Assembly (NCBI RefSeq): GCF_011440375.1
Contig: NZ_JAAOIR010000003.1
Span: 124,001-188,000 of the forward strand
Source of the DNA: Halorubellus sp. JP-L1
GTDB lineage: Archaea; Halobacteriota; Halobacteria; Halobacteriales; Natrialbaceae
Direction: 5' to 3'
DNA: 64,000 bases
The notes under the pieces: generated by a model
Databases searched by the model: none
Told to the model about the DNA's origin: nothing
Seen by the model: the letters and a program-made list of their open reading frames with translations, nothing else
In this document: positions 8,063 to 17,381 of the stretch, piece by piece
How positions within the stretch are numbered: position 1 is the first letter of the stretch
Layout of the letters: each line of letters begins with the position of its first letter
Position numbers and translations under genes: made by a program

Positions 8063-11000
8063 ATGACACGAGCACCATCCACTTCGTTGCGGTCGGTCGT
8101 ACCGGTTCTGACTGTCGTATTTCTGGTCGTCGCGTTGGCGACGACGCCGCTTTCCGCGATGGCGGCCGACAGTGGCGAGATAACGATCGACGTCGTTCAC
8201 GAGAACGGGAATCAGGCGGGGGAGGTGAACGCGCTGGTGATATACCAGGACGGCCAGCACTACGAGACCGTCGAGAACTATCCGTCCGTCGACCTCGAGC
8301 ATATGTTCTCGAACCTCCCGACGGGACACGACTACACGATCAACGCGTACATCCACGACCAGCTGGCGGGCTCGGTCGGTCCGTTCACGTTGTCCTCGGA
8401 CGACTCGTGGTTCAGTGATCCGAGTTCGGTCTCGAAGACGATCACCGTCGAGAACCCGGTCGAGCTCTCGCCGACGGTGACGTACCAGGACGGGTCGACG
8501 CCGCTCGAGGGCGCGACCGTGCGGGTGAAGTCCCATCAGGACGACCCCGATGGGTCCGGGAAGGTCGTCTGGCGGTCGGCGACGACGACCGGCGACGGCA
8601 CGACCGATCCCTCGCCGCTGTACCTGTATCCGTCGGAGGGGACCGCCCCGGGATACTATACCGTCGAGGTGCTCTACGGCGGTGAGCAGGTGGCGAGCGA
8701 GCGCTTCGACGACCTCGATAGCGACGCGAGTCCGACCATCACGACGGACGCGACCGTTCCGGAGTACGACGTCTCCGCGTCCACCGACGGGTCGGGGAGC
8801 GTCGACGGCGTCCCCGACGGTCCGGTCGAGGCGGGGTCGACGGTGACGCTCACCGCTGACCCGGACGCGGGTCACGAGTTCGCGGGTTGGTCCGGTGACG
8901 TCCCCGCGGGCGCGGACGACGAGCGCGTCACGCTCACCGTCGACGCCGATACGAGCGTCACGGCCGAGTTCGAGGAACTCGCGGGCGACCTGACGGTCGA
9001 CGTCCGCCACGAGAACGGCGACCGAGCTAGCGAAGTGAACGGCCTGATCGTCTGGCAGGACTCCGTGGGCGGTGAGGCCTTCCGGACGTTCGAGAACTAT
9101 CCGTCCGTCGCCGTCGCACAGAAAATCAACGACTTGCCGGGCGGGCACGAGTACAAGGTCACCGCGTACGTCAACGACCAGTACGCGGGCTCGACCGACT
9201 GGATCGCCGTCCACGACAGCGACGAGAGTGCGACGATCACCGTCGACGACCCGGCGTCCGTCGAACCGACGGTCTACTACGCCGACGGCTCGACGCCGCT
9301 GTCGGACGCCCGGGTCGTCGTCGAGTCCCACGAGGGCGTGGAGTGGCGCAGCAGCACCACCACCGGTGACGGCACCACCGAAGCACCGAACCTCTACCTC
9401 CATCCCACGGACGAGGGGTACTACGACGTCACCGTGTACTACGACGGCGAGCAGGTGGCGAGCGAGCGCGTGGACTCGCTCTCGGGCGACCGCTCGCTGG
9501 ACTTGACGACGAGCGTCGAGGGGACGGTCGACGGAACGATCACGGGCTACCGGTCCCCGAGTAGCGACCAGGAGTACGCGCTCGACGAGTGGTACGACGT
9601 GACCGTCGCGGTGCGCAACGACGGCAGCACGGAGCGGACGTTCACGGTCCGCCCGAAGGTCCCCTCGGGGACGGAAACGCGGTCGGAGAGGGAGACCGTC
9701 ACGGTCGCTCCCGGTGCGACCGAGACCGTGACGTTCGAGCAGCGCTGGTACGGGACGTACACGCAGACGCGGTCGTTCTCGCACGAACTACTGGTCGACA
9801 CTGACGACGACGGATCGAAGGAGGTCGTCGACGAGGGGTCGGTGACGCTCTCGGAACCACGGAACGGCGACCTGCACCTCGCACCGAACACGGGCGACGG
9901 CGAACCGGCGTCGTTCCAGGTGACGGCGACGAACACCGAGACCGGCGACACGGAGATCGATCGACAGATCAGTACGGACGGGACGAACGTCTCCGCGAAG
10001 ATCATCTCCGTCCCGGCGGGGACCTACGACGTCACGGTCGACGGCGACGGGTACCGGTCGAAGACGACGACCGTCACCGTCGAGGCGGACACCGAGCGGG
10101 TCGTCGAACCGCTGGTGACGCCGACGGGCGTGGACGCCACGATCGACGACGCCGTCGACGTCTCGTCGGGGACCTACGAGACGGGTGACACCGTCGAGGC
10201 GACGGTCGACGTGACGAACACCGGCGAGAATCAGTGGGAGTTCTTCGTCGGGTACTCCGTCAGGCACGCCGAGAGCGGCGAGACGTACTCGAACGAGGGC
10301 CAGACCGGGACGTTCGTCACGCTCGAGCCCGGTGAAACGCGGTCCGTCACCGTCGAGTGGCGCGTCGACGACGGCGCGCAGAGCGGGACGTACGACGTCG
10401 TCACGGCCGTCTGGTACGGGTACCCGGAGGACGGTGCCGACCAGATCGAGTCCTCGGGGTGGACGACCGGCGTCTTCGACGTGTCGGATACGCCGACGAC
10501 CTCGCTCGAGTACCAGGGGTCGAAGTATACGATCGAAGAGCGGTCGGACGGGACCGTCGCGGTGTACGACGACTCGGGGTCGCTCGTCGGCGCGGAGACC
10601 GCCAAGAAGGTCCTCCAGTACAGGGTGTTCGTGAACAACTCCGTGGACGACGCGACCGGCGGGTGGTGGGAGGTCACGAACCAGTCCGAGGACTTCCGGA
10701 CGTACTACTGGCTGTCCCACGCCAACCAGGCCGGCATCACGGGGTTCAAGGCGTACGTCAACTCGCACTTCGGGGGATACAAGGACAGCATCGGTGAGTT
10801 CGTCGACCTCTCCGTGCAGGCGACCCGGGCGCTGAACCAGCAGCGGTCCGGGGCGACGTACCAGTGGCTCAACGAGTACTCCAGGGAGACCCAGCGTGCG
10901 TACGCGATGTACGACGGCCAGAAGACGGAGGTAGAGCGACTGACGAAGACGGCCGAACTCGTCCAGGAGGCCTACCGTCTGAAGAAGACGAGCGACGACG

Positions 11001-12673
11001 TCGATACGGTCACCGACGCCGTCAGGCAGGCGAGCGACTCGACGGACGCCGGAGAAACGATCCAGGGGATCGCGATCGAGACCGCGATGCTGCCGTTGAA
11101 CGACGTGAGCGCGGGACTGAAGACGACGGAGAAGCAGTCGCTCCTGCTCTACCACTGGGGGAAGACCAGCAAGGCGAACCTCCAGATGCTGGAGAACCTG
11201 GAGGAGAAGCGTCGCGCCGGGACGATCACGCCAGACGAGATGCGGCTGTACTACTACCTCCAGATCCGCTTCTACAGCTCGCAGACGAACCTGTGGCGGC
11301 ACATGGCGACCCTCCAGGAGCGCGGTGAGCGGTCGAGCGTCGGCTTCGACCTGATCGCGTCGGCGCACGGGAACTCTCCCGAGAAGTTCCGCGATAGCGC
11401 GGAGGGGATCCAGATGCTCGTCGAGCTGAAGGCGGACGCGATGGGGCGGTTCCTGAATCGCTCGGACAGGTTCGTCGACAGGTCGGTCAACGTGCGCGAC
11501 GACCCGGTGAAGACCCAGCTGGATACTGCCGAGCCGCTGACGGTCCAGCCGTCGTCGTGGGTCGCGCCGGGCGAGGAGGCGACGATCGACGTCTCGTCTC
11601 GTGGACGACCGGTGATCAACGCGAAGGTCGCGATCGGCGACAAAGTCGTCGAGACCGACAGCGAAGGAACGGCGACGGTGACGTTCTACCAGTCCGGATC
11701 GTACGACGTCACCATCTCCAAGGACGGGTTCGAGTCCGCGCAAGCGGCCCTGCTGGTCCGGGAACCGAACGTCTCGACTCAGGGCTTCTCGGCGGTGTCG
11801 CTCGGGACCGTCTCGGGCGAGGAGTCCGTGACGCGGTCGACGGAGATGACCAACTCCGGTGAGGTGGCCGTCGACGTCACGGACGCGTCCATCGACCACG
11901 ACGGCCTTTCGGCTTCGGTCGCGAGTGGGCACGCCGACCCCGGCGAGACGATCGAGGTCTCGGTCACCGCCGACCCGACCGAGCTCGAAACCGGGTCGTT
12001 CACCGCGAACGTCACGGTCGAGTGGGAGAGCGTCGACGAAACCACCGAGATCCCGGTCAGCGGGACCGTGGATGACGGCGACGAGGATGTGTCGCTGTCG
12101 GCCGACGCCGGCGGGGATCGAACGGTCGAGGCCGGTGCGACCGTCACGTTCGACGCGTCCGGTTCGAGCGATCCGGAAGGGGACGTCGAGTCCTACGAGT
12201 GGACGGTCGAAGGCGACGACGCGTCCGACCGGTCGGGAGCGCGAGTCGAGTACGCGTTCGAGCGTCCCGGTACCTACGAGGTGACGGTGACGGTGACCGA
12301 CGGGGACGGGAACACGGACGACGATACGGTGGTCGTCACGGTCGAGGAGCGCGACACGACGACCACGACGGCCGACGAGGGCCCGGCGACGGACGAGGAC
12401 CCAGCAGCGGACGAGGATCCGGCGACGGACGAGGCGTCGAGTCGGGGGTCGACGACTGGCGAGGACGAGACGGGAGGGTCCGAGTCCGATTCGGAATCGA
12501 CGCAGTCGTCGACGACCGGTGATCCGGGGTCGACGAGCGAGGTGGATTCGACGACGGGATCGAGCGACGGCGACGATTCGCTCACGGTGCCGTCCGCCGA
12601 GGAACCGGGCTTCGGTATCGTGGCTGCGCTCCTCGCCCTGTTGGGGCTCCTCGCTGTCGGTCGCCGGCGATAG
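8063..12673 (+). CDS. Large secreted PGF-CTERM surface protein with PKD and InlB-like repeats
   Basis: About 1536 aa. I chose ATG 8063 because it gives a short basic start, a hydrophobic stretch and an AxA-type cleavage region (AMAADSG); ATGs at 8045 and 8057 are possible. Order: a TIDVxHENGxxAxEVN repeat at about 40-110 and again at 310-390; an InlB-like repeat (GHEFAGWSGDVP...TAEFEE) at 237-305; CARDB-like beta domains at about 490-600 and 690-805; a long alpha-helical domain at about 815-1150; further beta domains; a PKD domain (FDASGSSDPEGDVESYEW) at 1340-1428; a Thr/Ser/Asp/Glu tether; and EEPGFGIVAALLALLGLLAV plus GRRR. The tail is the PGF-CTERM signal for archaeosortase A processing and lipid anchoring. 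Probably S-layer-associated or adhesive; the ligand is unknown. Confidence 0.85.
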   Translation: MTRAPSTSLRSVVPVLTVVFLVVALATTPLSAMAADSGEITIDVVHENGNQAGEVNALVIYQDGQHYETVENYPSVDLEHMFSNLPTGHDYTINAYIHDQLAGSVGPFTLSSDDSWFSDPSSVSKTITVENPVELSPTVTYQDGSTPLEGATVRVKSHQDDPDGSGKVVWRSATTTGDGTTDPSPLYLYPSEGTAPGYYTVEVLYGGEQVASERFDDLDSDASPTITTDATVPEYDVSASTDGSGSVDGVPDGPVEAGSTVTLTADPDAGHEFAGWSGDVPAGADDERVTLTVDADTSVTAEFEELAGDLTVDVRHENGDRASEVNGLIVWQDSVGGEAFRTFENYPSVAVAQKINDLPGGHEYKVTAYVNDQYAGSTDWIAVHDSDESATITVDDPASVEPTVYYADGSTPLSDARVVVESHEGVEWRSSTTTGDGTTEAPNLYLHPTDEGYYDVTVYYDGEQVASERVDSLSGDRSLDLTTSVEGTVDGTITGYRSPSSDQEYALDEWYDVTVAVRNDGSTERTFTVRPKVPSGTETRSERETVTVAPGATETVTFEQRWYGTYTQTRSFSHELLVDTDDDGSKEVVDEGSVTLSEPRNGDLHLAPNTGDGEPASFQVTATNTETGDTEIDRQISTDGTNVSAKIISVPAGTYDVTVDGDGYRSKTTTVTVEADTERVVEPLVTPTGVDATIDDAVDVSSGTYETGDTVEATVDVTNTGENQWEFFVGYSVRHAESGETYSNEGQTGTFVTLEPGETRSVTVEWRVDDGAQSGTYDVVTAVWYGYPEDGADQIESSGWTTGVFDVSDTPTTSLEYQGSKYTIEERSDGTVAVYDDSGSLVGAETAKKVLQYRVFVNNSVDDATGGWWEVTNQSEDFRTYYWLSHANQAGITGFKAYVNSHFGGYKDSIGEFVDLSVQATRALNQQRSGATYQWLNEYSRETQRAYAMYDGQKTEVERLTKTAELVQEAYRLKKTSDDVDTVTDAVRQASDSTDAGETIQGIAIETAMLPLNDVSAGLKTTEKQSLLLYHWGKTSKANLQMLENLEEKRRAGTITPDEMRLYYYLQIRFYSSQTNLWRHMATLQERGERSSVGFDLIASAHGNSPEKFRDSAEGIQMLVELKADAMGRFLNRSDRFVDRSVNVRDDPVKTQLDTAEPLTVQPSSWVAPGEEATIDVSSRGRPVINAKVAIGDKVVETDSEGTATVTFYQSGSYDVTISKDGFESAQAALLVREPNVSTQGFSAVSLGTVSGEESVTRSTEMTNSGEVAVDVTDASIDHDGLSASVASGHADPGETIEVSVTADPTELETGSFTANVTVEWESVDETTEIPVSGTVDDGDEDVSLSADAGGDRTVEAGATVTFDASGSSDPEGDVESYEWTVEGDDASDRSGARVEYAFERPGTYEVTVTVTDGDGNTDDDTVVVTVEERDTTTTTADEGPATDEDPAADEDPATDEASSRGSTTGEDETGGSESDSESTQSSTTGDPGSTSEVDSTTGSSDGDDSLTVPSAEEPGFGIVAALLALLGLLAVGRRR

Positions 12674-12836
12674 CCGACCTAGAACCGTCGAGCAAGCCAT
12701 CGACCACTCTCGTCCGGTCGTCGCGTCACCATGCCGGTGGCACCCGACGCGTCCGTATCTCGCCGTCGTCGTCCTCCGGCGTAATTGGCCGGAACCCACT
12801 TACTTGTCAAAGGGTAACTGGTGCCTATAGGCGAAG

Positions 12837-14777
12837 ATGGAGGCATCAGGAGGTCCGGTGGTGGTGGTGGGGGGCGACGAGTCGGTCGTCGCCGACGCCG
12901 CGCGGGCAGTGACGGATGCGGGGTTTCGCGTCGCGGGAACGGCCGAGGAGCCGACGACGCGAGGCGACGAGTCGGTGCTGGAGGGTGTGGAGTGCGTCGT
13001 GATCGCGGCGACCGACGGCGAATCGCTCGCCGAGCGGACGATAGCCGTTCGACGCGAGCCCGCGTCCCTCCCGATCGTCGCGGTCCTCGTCGTCGCCGAC
13101 GAAGCGACTGTGGGTGTCACGGATGCTGCGGACGAAGCGATCGCCAGCGTTCTCGATGCTGGCGCTGACGAGATCGTCCGGGGTCGCGTCGGGGACGACG
13201 GGTTCGAGCGCATCCTCGAGCATCGCATCGACCGGACGATCCGGGCGGCGGGCGCGAGCGGTGCGACTGAGACGGTCGACGTGGTCGGGGAACGGCCGGT
13301 CGCGGACCGAGTGGAAGCCCTCGAGGCCGAACTCGAGGACGTCGGTCGCGAGCAGCGGATCTGTCAGCGGATCGTTGCGGCGATCGTCGATACCGTCGCG
13401 TGCGACGCGTGCGGCGTCGTCGAAGCGCGCGACGGCGAGTTCGTGCCGCTCGCCGCCACCGCCGCCAAACCGAGCCCCGGCCGGGCGCGCCTTCGAACCG
13501 ACGAGGGGGTCGCGGGAGAGTCCTATCGGGCGGAACGCATCGTCTATGTCCGGGACGTCCAGACGCACGATCGGGCGCGCGCGGACCTCCCGTATCGGTC
13601 CGTGCTGTCGGTGCCAGTCGGCGACATCGGCGTCCTTCAGGTGGCGTCGACGAACGTGGACGCGTACGACGCGGCCGACCGGGAGACCGTTGCGCGGTTC
13701 GCTGACGTGGCGGAGCACGCGATGACGCGCGTTCGCTTCGAGCGGTCGTTGACTCAGGAGCGCGATCGTGCGGCCGCGCTCTTCCAGAACATCCCGGACG
13801 CCGCCGTCGAGTACGTCCTCGACGACGGGGCGCCCCGTATCGAGCGCGTGAACTCGGCGTTCGTTCGCCTGTTCGGGTACGAACCGGAGGAGAGCGTGGG
13901 CGAGACGACGCTCGACCTCCTCGTGCCGTCGGACGGCGTGGACGAGGCCCTGGACACCTTCGAGACGTTGCGCGACGGCGAGTTCACCGAGCGCGAAGTG
14001 GAGCGCGTCACGACGAACGGTTCGTCGCCGTTCCTCCTGCGTAACGTCCCGATATCGAGCGAGAGCGGGCTGTCGACGGGCTACCTCATCTACACGGACA
14101 TCTCGGAGCTCGTCGAGCGTGAACGCCAGCTCGAACGGCAGAACGAGCGGTTGGACGCGTTCGCGTCGATGGTGAGTCACGACCTCCGGAATCCGCTGTC
14201 GGCCGCACAGGGATACGTGGATCTGACCCAGGAGACGAGCGACCTCTCGCATCTCGAGGTCGTTCAGGCGGAGCACGAGCGCATGTTCGACATGATCGAC
14301 GACCTCCTGACGCTCGCGCGACAGGGCGAGGCGATCGGGGACGTGGAAACCGTCGACCTCGAGGGCGTGGTTGCGAGCGCCTGGGAGACGGTGGACACGG
14401 CGAACGCGACGGTCGAGACGGCGTCGCTCCCGGCCGTCGAGGGGGACCCGGACCGCATCCGGCAGCTGTTCGAGAACCTGTTCCGGAACGCGGCCCTGCA
14501 CGCCGGACCGGACGTCAATGTGACGGTCGGGGGGTTTCCCGGCGGGTTCTTCGTCGCCGATGACGGCCCGGGCATCCCCGAAGCCGAGCGCGACGCCGTC
14601 CTCGAGATGGGGATGACGACCGCGAAGGGCGAGGGTGGCACGGGGTTCGGGCTCGCGATCGTGACCGAGGTCGCCGACGGCCACGGCTGGGGGGTCGAGG
14701 TGACCGAGAGCGAGTCGGGTGGTGCGCGCTTCGAGTTCCACACCGAGTGTGCGCCAGTCGCGGAGGGCGAGCCGTGA
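12837..14777 (+). CDS. Soluble sensor histidine kinase (receiver-like, GAF, PAS, HisKA, HATPase)
   Basis: 646 aa without membrane helices, so cytoplasmic. The N-terminus (1-140) has a receiver-like alpha/beta pattern but lacks a clear phospho-acceptor Asp motif. A GAF-like domain spans about 165-305 and a PAS domain about 306-425 (RVNSAFVRLFGYEPEESVG). The H-box MVSHDLRNPLSAAQGY has phospho-accepting His448. The HATPase has the N-box FENLFRNAALHAG, the G1 box ADDGPGIPE and the G2 box GGTGFGLAI. No response regulator is adjacent. The gene overlaps the next by 4 bp (GTGA), so the CHAT-like protein is made with it and may be its partner. The input signal is unknown. Confidence 0.87.
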   Translation: MEASGGPVVVVGGDESVVADAARAVTDAGFRVAGTAEEPTTRGDESVLEGVECVVIAATDGESLAERTIAVRREPASLPIVAVLVVADEATVGVTDAADEAIASVLDAGADEIVRGRVGDDGFERILEHRIDRTIRAAGASGATETVDVVGERPVADRVEALEAELEDVGREQRICQRIVAAIVDTVACDACGVVEARDGEFVPLAATAAKPSPGRARLRTDEGVAGESYRAERIVYVRDVQTHDRARADLPYRSVLSVPVGDIGVLQVASTNVDAYDAADRETVARFADVAEHAMTRVRFERSLTQERDRAAALFQNIPDAAVEYVLDDGAPRIERVNSAFVRLFGYEPEESVGETTLDLLVPSDGVDEALDTFETLRDGEFTEREVERVTTNGSSPFLLRNVPISSESGLSTGYLIYTDISELVERERQLERQNERLDAFASMVSHDLRNPLSAAQGYVDLTQETSDLSHLEVVQAEHERMFDMIDDLLTLARQGEAIGDVETVDLEGVVASAWETVDTANATVETASLPAVEGDPDRIRQLFENLFRNAALHAGPDVNVTVGGFPGGFFVADDGPGIPEAERDAVLEMGMTTAKGEGGTGFGLAIVTEVADGHGWGVEVTESESGGARFEFHTECAPVAEGEP

Positions 14778-16834
14778 CGGACGCTCACGAGGATCGGTCG
14801 CCAGAGCGTTCGGCGGTGTCGGTCGAGGTGGACGACCGGACGATTCGCGCGACCGACAGCATGGACAACCAGGGGTCGGTGGAGACCAGTGGGTGGGACG
14901 AGATCCAGCCGCGTCACGACTTCCCGCAGGAGATGGACGCGGTCGTGGCCGGCCGGGTCTCGAACGCGTCCGTGCAGGCGAAGTTCCCGACGCTCTCGAT
15001 TGTCCACGACGACGGCGACCTCGGCGAGTCGCGGTCGCTGGAGGACGACGCGTCGCTCGAACTCGACGCCGGCCAGTACCACCTGAACGTCGACACGCCG
15101 GTGTCTGTCTCGCTCCGGTTCCAGGGGCCGGCGACGGTCACGTGGACCGATACCGACCGCATCAAGATCTCGTTCGACCAACCGGAAGCGGTGTCGATCG
15201 GGTTCGCGAGCTGGCTCCGGTACCCCAGGAATACCGTGACGGTTCCGCGGACGACAGAGGGGCTTGCGACGGCGGTCTCGCAGTTCTCCGCAGCGCTCCA
15301 GACCACGAAGTCGGGACGGACTGGCGACCCGAACCGACAGCATCCACCGACCGTCGAGTACGGGGATGCAGTCGACGTTCCGGACGCGGTCCAGGAGCAC
15401 GTCCCGGACACCGGCCTCCGGGTGGTCGTCCCCGACCGACTGGACGCGATCATGCAGGTCGCGCCGCTCGCGTACTACCTCGGCGCGGTCGTCGAGATCG
15501 ACGCGGGACCGCCGCGTCTCGAGTCGACGGACGGCGGCTTCGTACGCGAGTTCGCGTCGCCGCCGCGATTACAGTTCGAGGTGGCCGCGTTACTGCGTCG
15601 CATGTTCCTCGTGGAGAGCCTCGTCCGCCATAGCGAGACGGTGAACGCGAGTCCGCGCGAACTAGACTTCGTGGACGACATCGACCTCGACGTCTCGTCG
15701 TACGACACCGGCTCGGACCTCGAGCGGCTCAAGTCGGTGCTCGCGACGGACTTCGACGCGATCAGCGACGCGCTTCCCGAGTGGCACGTCGCGAGCTTCG
15801 TCGAACCGACGTTCGAGCACGCGAAGACGCTCCCGTACCTCCTTCGGTACCTCAGTCCGGTGTTCGATCCGTCAGCGTACCCCCGCGACGGCGAGGACTC
15901 GGCGTTGCTCGAGGAGTTCTCAGCGACGATACCGGACCGGCTCCGTCGGGGCACGCCACACGGGAGCGCGCTCGCGTGGGTGTCATCGGAGCCCCGCCCG
16001 GACGACCAACCGTTCGTCGGGACGCTCTCGGGGTTCGCGAACGGCTCGCGGTACGTAGACCGCTCCGACGGCGCTGGACGCGTGCTCGTCGTCTGCAACG
16101 ATTCCTCGCGTGCCAGTACCGCGGCTTCGACAGCGGACAGGTACCGCACGCATACGCCGGACTCGGTGACCGTCGAGATGCACGCGTCGACGACGCGACG
16201 TGAACTGGCGGCGCTGTTCGAGGACGGCGCGGACTTCCTGCACTTCGTGGGCGACGCGACCGACGGTCTCGCGTGCGAGGACGGCGTCCTCGACCCGTCG
16301 TCGGTCTCCGCGTCGAACGCCCGACTGCTCTTCCTGGATAGCCCGGCCGGAACGGCGACCGCCCGCACGTACCTCGAGCGCGGCAGCGTCGGCGCGTTCG
16401 CGTCCACCGCGAACCAGCCACCCAGCGAGCCGCTCCGGGAGACCCTGACGGGGACGCTCACTCGCGGGTTCACGGCCGAGCAAGCGGTCCGGTACGCGAA
16501 CACGATGACGGACGGATCGCGCCCGCTCGTCGCGATCGGCGACGGGTTCCAGCTGCTCGCGCGCTCGATGACCCTGTACAGTCCCGTGGCGTCGGTCGAG
16601 GGCCGCGGCACGAACGAGTTCGCGGTGACCGTCTATCCTTACGTCCCCGAGGCGGGGTTCGTGTGGCGACCGGAACCCCTCGACGTTCGCTCGCAGCTCT
16701 GCGGCGCGCCGTTCGAGCTCTCCGTCTCCGGGCCCGAACTGGAGGAACTCGTCCACACGGAGAACGTGGTCCTCGTCTACGACGACGTCGTCCACTGGAA
16801 CGACCACTTGGACTTCTTCAACCCGCTCGTCTAG
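14774..16834 (+). CDS. Haloarchaeal protein with degenerate CHAT (caspase-like) domain
   Basis: 686 aa from GTG 14774, whose GTGA overlaps the stop of the kinase gene; an internal ATG at 14858 is an alternative. The first 450 residues are acidic, without recognisable domains. Residues about 474-602 follow the order of a CHAT domain: DFLHFVGDATDGLACEDG, then NARLLFLDS, then ERGSVGAFAS and SRPLVAIGDG. In active CHAT proteases the first block ends in G-H and the second in N-A-C. Here they read G-D and L-D-S, so the His-Cys dyad is absent. It is best seen as a non-peptidase relative, perhaps a binding or scaffold partner of the kinase. Domain assignment is by eye. Confidence 0.5.
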   Translation: MTDAHEDRSPERSAVSVEVDDRTIRATDSMDNQGSVETSGWDEIQPRHDFPQEMDAVVAGRVSNASVQAKFPTLSIVHDDGDLGESRSLEDDASLELDAGQYHLNVDTPVSVSLRFQGPATVTWTDTDRIKISFDQPEAVSIGFASWLRYPRNTVTVPRTTEGLATAVSQFSAALQTTKSGRTGDPNRQHPPTVEYGDAVDVPDAVQEHVPDTGLRVVVPDRLDAIMQVAPLAYYLGAVVEIDAGPPRLESTDGGFVREFASPPRLQFEVAALLRRMFLVESLVRHSETVNASPRELDFVDDIDLDVSSYDTGSDLERLKSVLATDFDAISDALPEWHVASFVEPTFEHAKTLPYLLRYLSPVFDPSAYPRDGEDSALLEEFSATIPDRLRRGTPHGSALAWVSSEPRPDDQPFVGTLSGFANGSRYVDRSDGAGRVLVVCNDSSRASTAASTADRYRTHTPDSVTVEMHASTTRRELAALFEDGADFLHFVGDATDGLACEDGVLDPSSVSASNARLLFLDSPAGTATARTYLERGSVGAFASTANQPPSEPLRETLTGTLTRGFTAEQAVRYANTMTDGSRPLVAIGDGFQLLARSMTLYSPVASVEGRGTNEFAVTVYPYVPEAGFVWRPEPLDVRSQLCGAPFELSVSGPELEELVHTENVVLVYDDVVHWNDHLDFFNPLV

Positions 16835-16897
16835 TCCGGTCGACGCCGCGGTCGCGCCAGGCGACCGCCTCGCGGGTCGGTGGGTTCCTGCGTGCGG

Positions 16898-17254
16898 TCA
16901 GAACGTGATGACCTCGTAGTCGTCGGCGACGAGCGATCGGATGCTCGGGTGTCCGTCGTGGTCGTCGAGCGTCACGATGCCGGCGTCGTCGACCGCGTCG
17001 TCGACCCCGAACGCACCCGAACAGAAGTCGCACGCGGACGCGTCGTCGCGGACGGCCTGGTACAGTTCGTGGTTGTCGTTGTCCTCGTCCTCGAGTTCCG
17101 GGATCCACTGCGTGCCGGCGCCATCGAAGACGAGTTCGAGTTCGTCGTCGTCGTTCTCGGCGAACTCCTTCGCGGTCTCGAGTGCGTTCACGATGCGACC
17201 GAGATTCTCGTGGCCCTCTGTGCCTGCCAGGACGATGACTGCTGCTTTCGTCAT
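16898..17254 (-). CDS. DsrE family protein
   Basis: A 118-aa single-domain alpha/beta protein. The N-terminus TKAAVIVLAGTEGHENLGR, the VFDGAGT segment and the late Cys-containing stretch ACDFCSGAFGV are the usual layout of DsrE/DsrF-like proteins. These handle sulfur as persulfide carriers or act as accessory peroxiredoxin-like proteins. Two Cys lie in the C-x2-C spacing. The start at ATG 17254 gives the normal family length. It lies 127 bp upstream of the disulfide reductase 3' end on the same strand. A thiol or sulfur-trafficking link between the two is inference. Confidence 0.72.
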   Translation of the reverse strand: MTKAAVIVLAGTEGHENLGRIVNALETAKEFAENDDDELELVFDGAGTQWIPELEDEDNDNHELYQAVRDDASACDFCSGAFGVDDAVDDAGIVTLDDHDGHPSIRSLVADDYEVITF

Positions 17255-17381
17255 TACGTCACTTGCTATGGGCGAGGGGGCATTATCGAGCGGGGTGCTG
17301 TGTGTCGGCGCTGCTTTCGCGACGAGCGTTTATACGACCCGGTTCGCAGTTCGGGAGCCGGTTCGTCGTCGCGGAACCGTG

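Noticed and set aside
9788..12799. 1003-codon minus-strand frame opposite the surface protein
   Set aside because: A typical antisense shadow of a GC-rich gene; no signal or domain, and the plus-strand gene has a signal peptide and PGF-CTERM.
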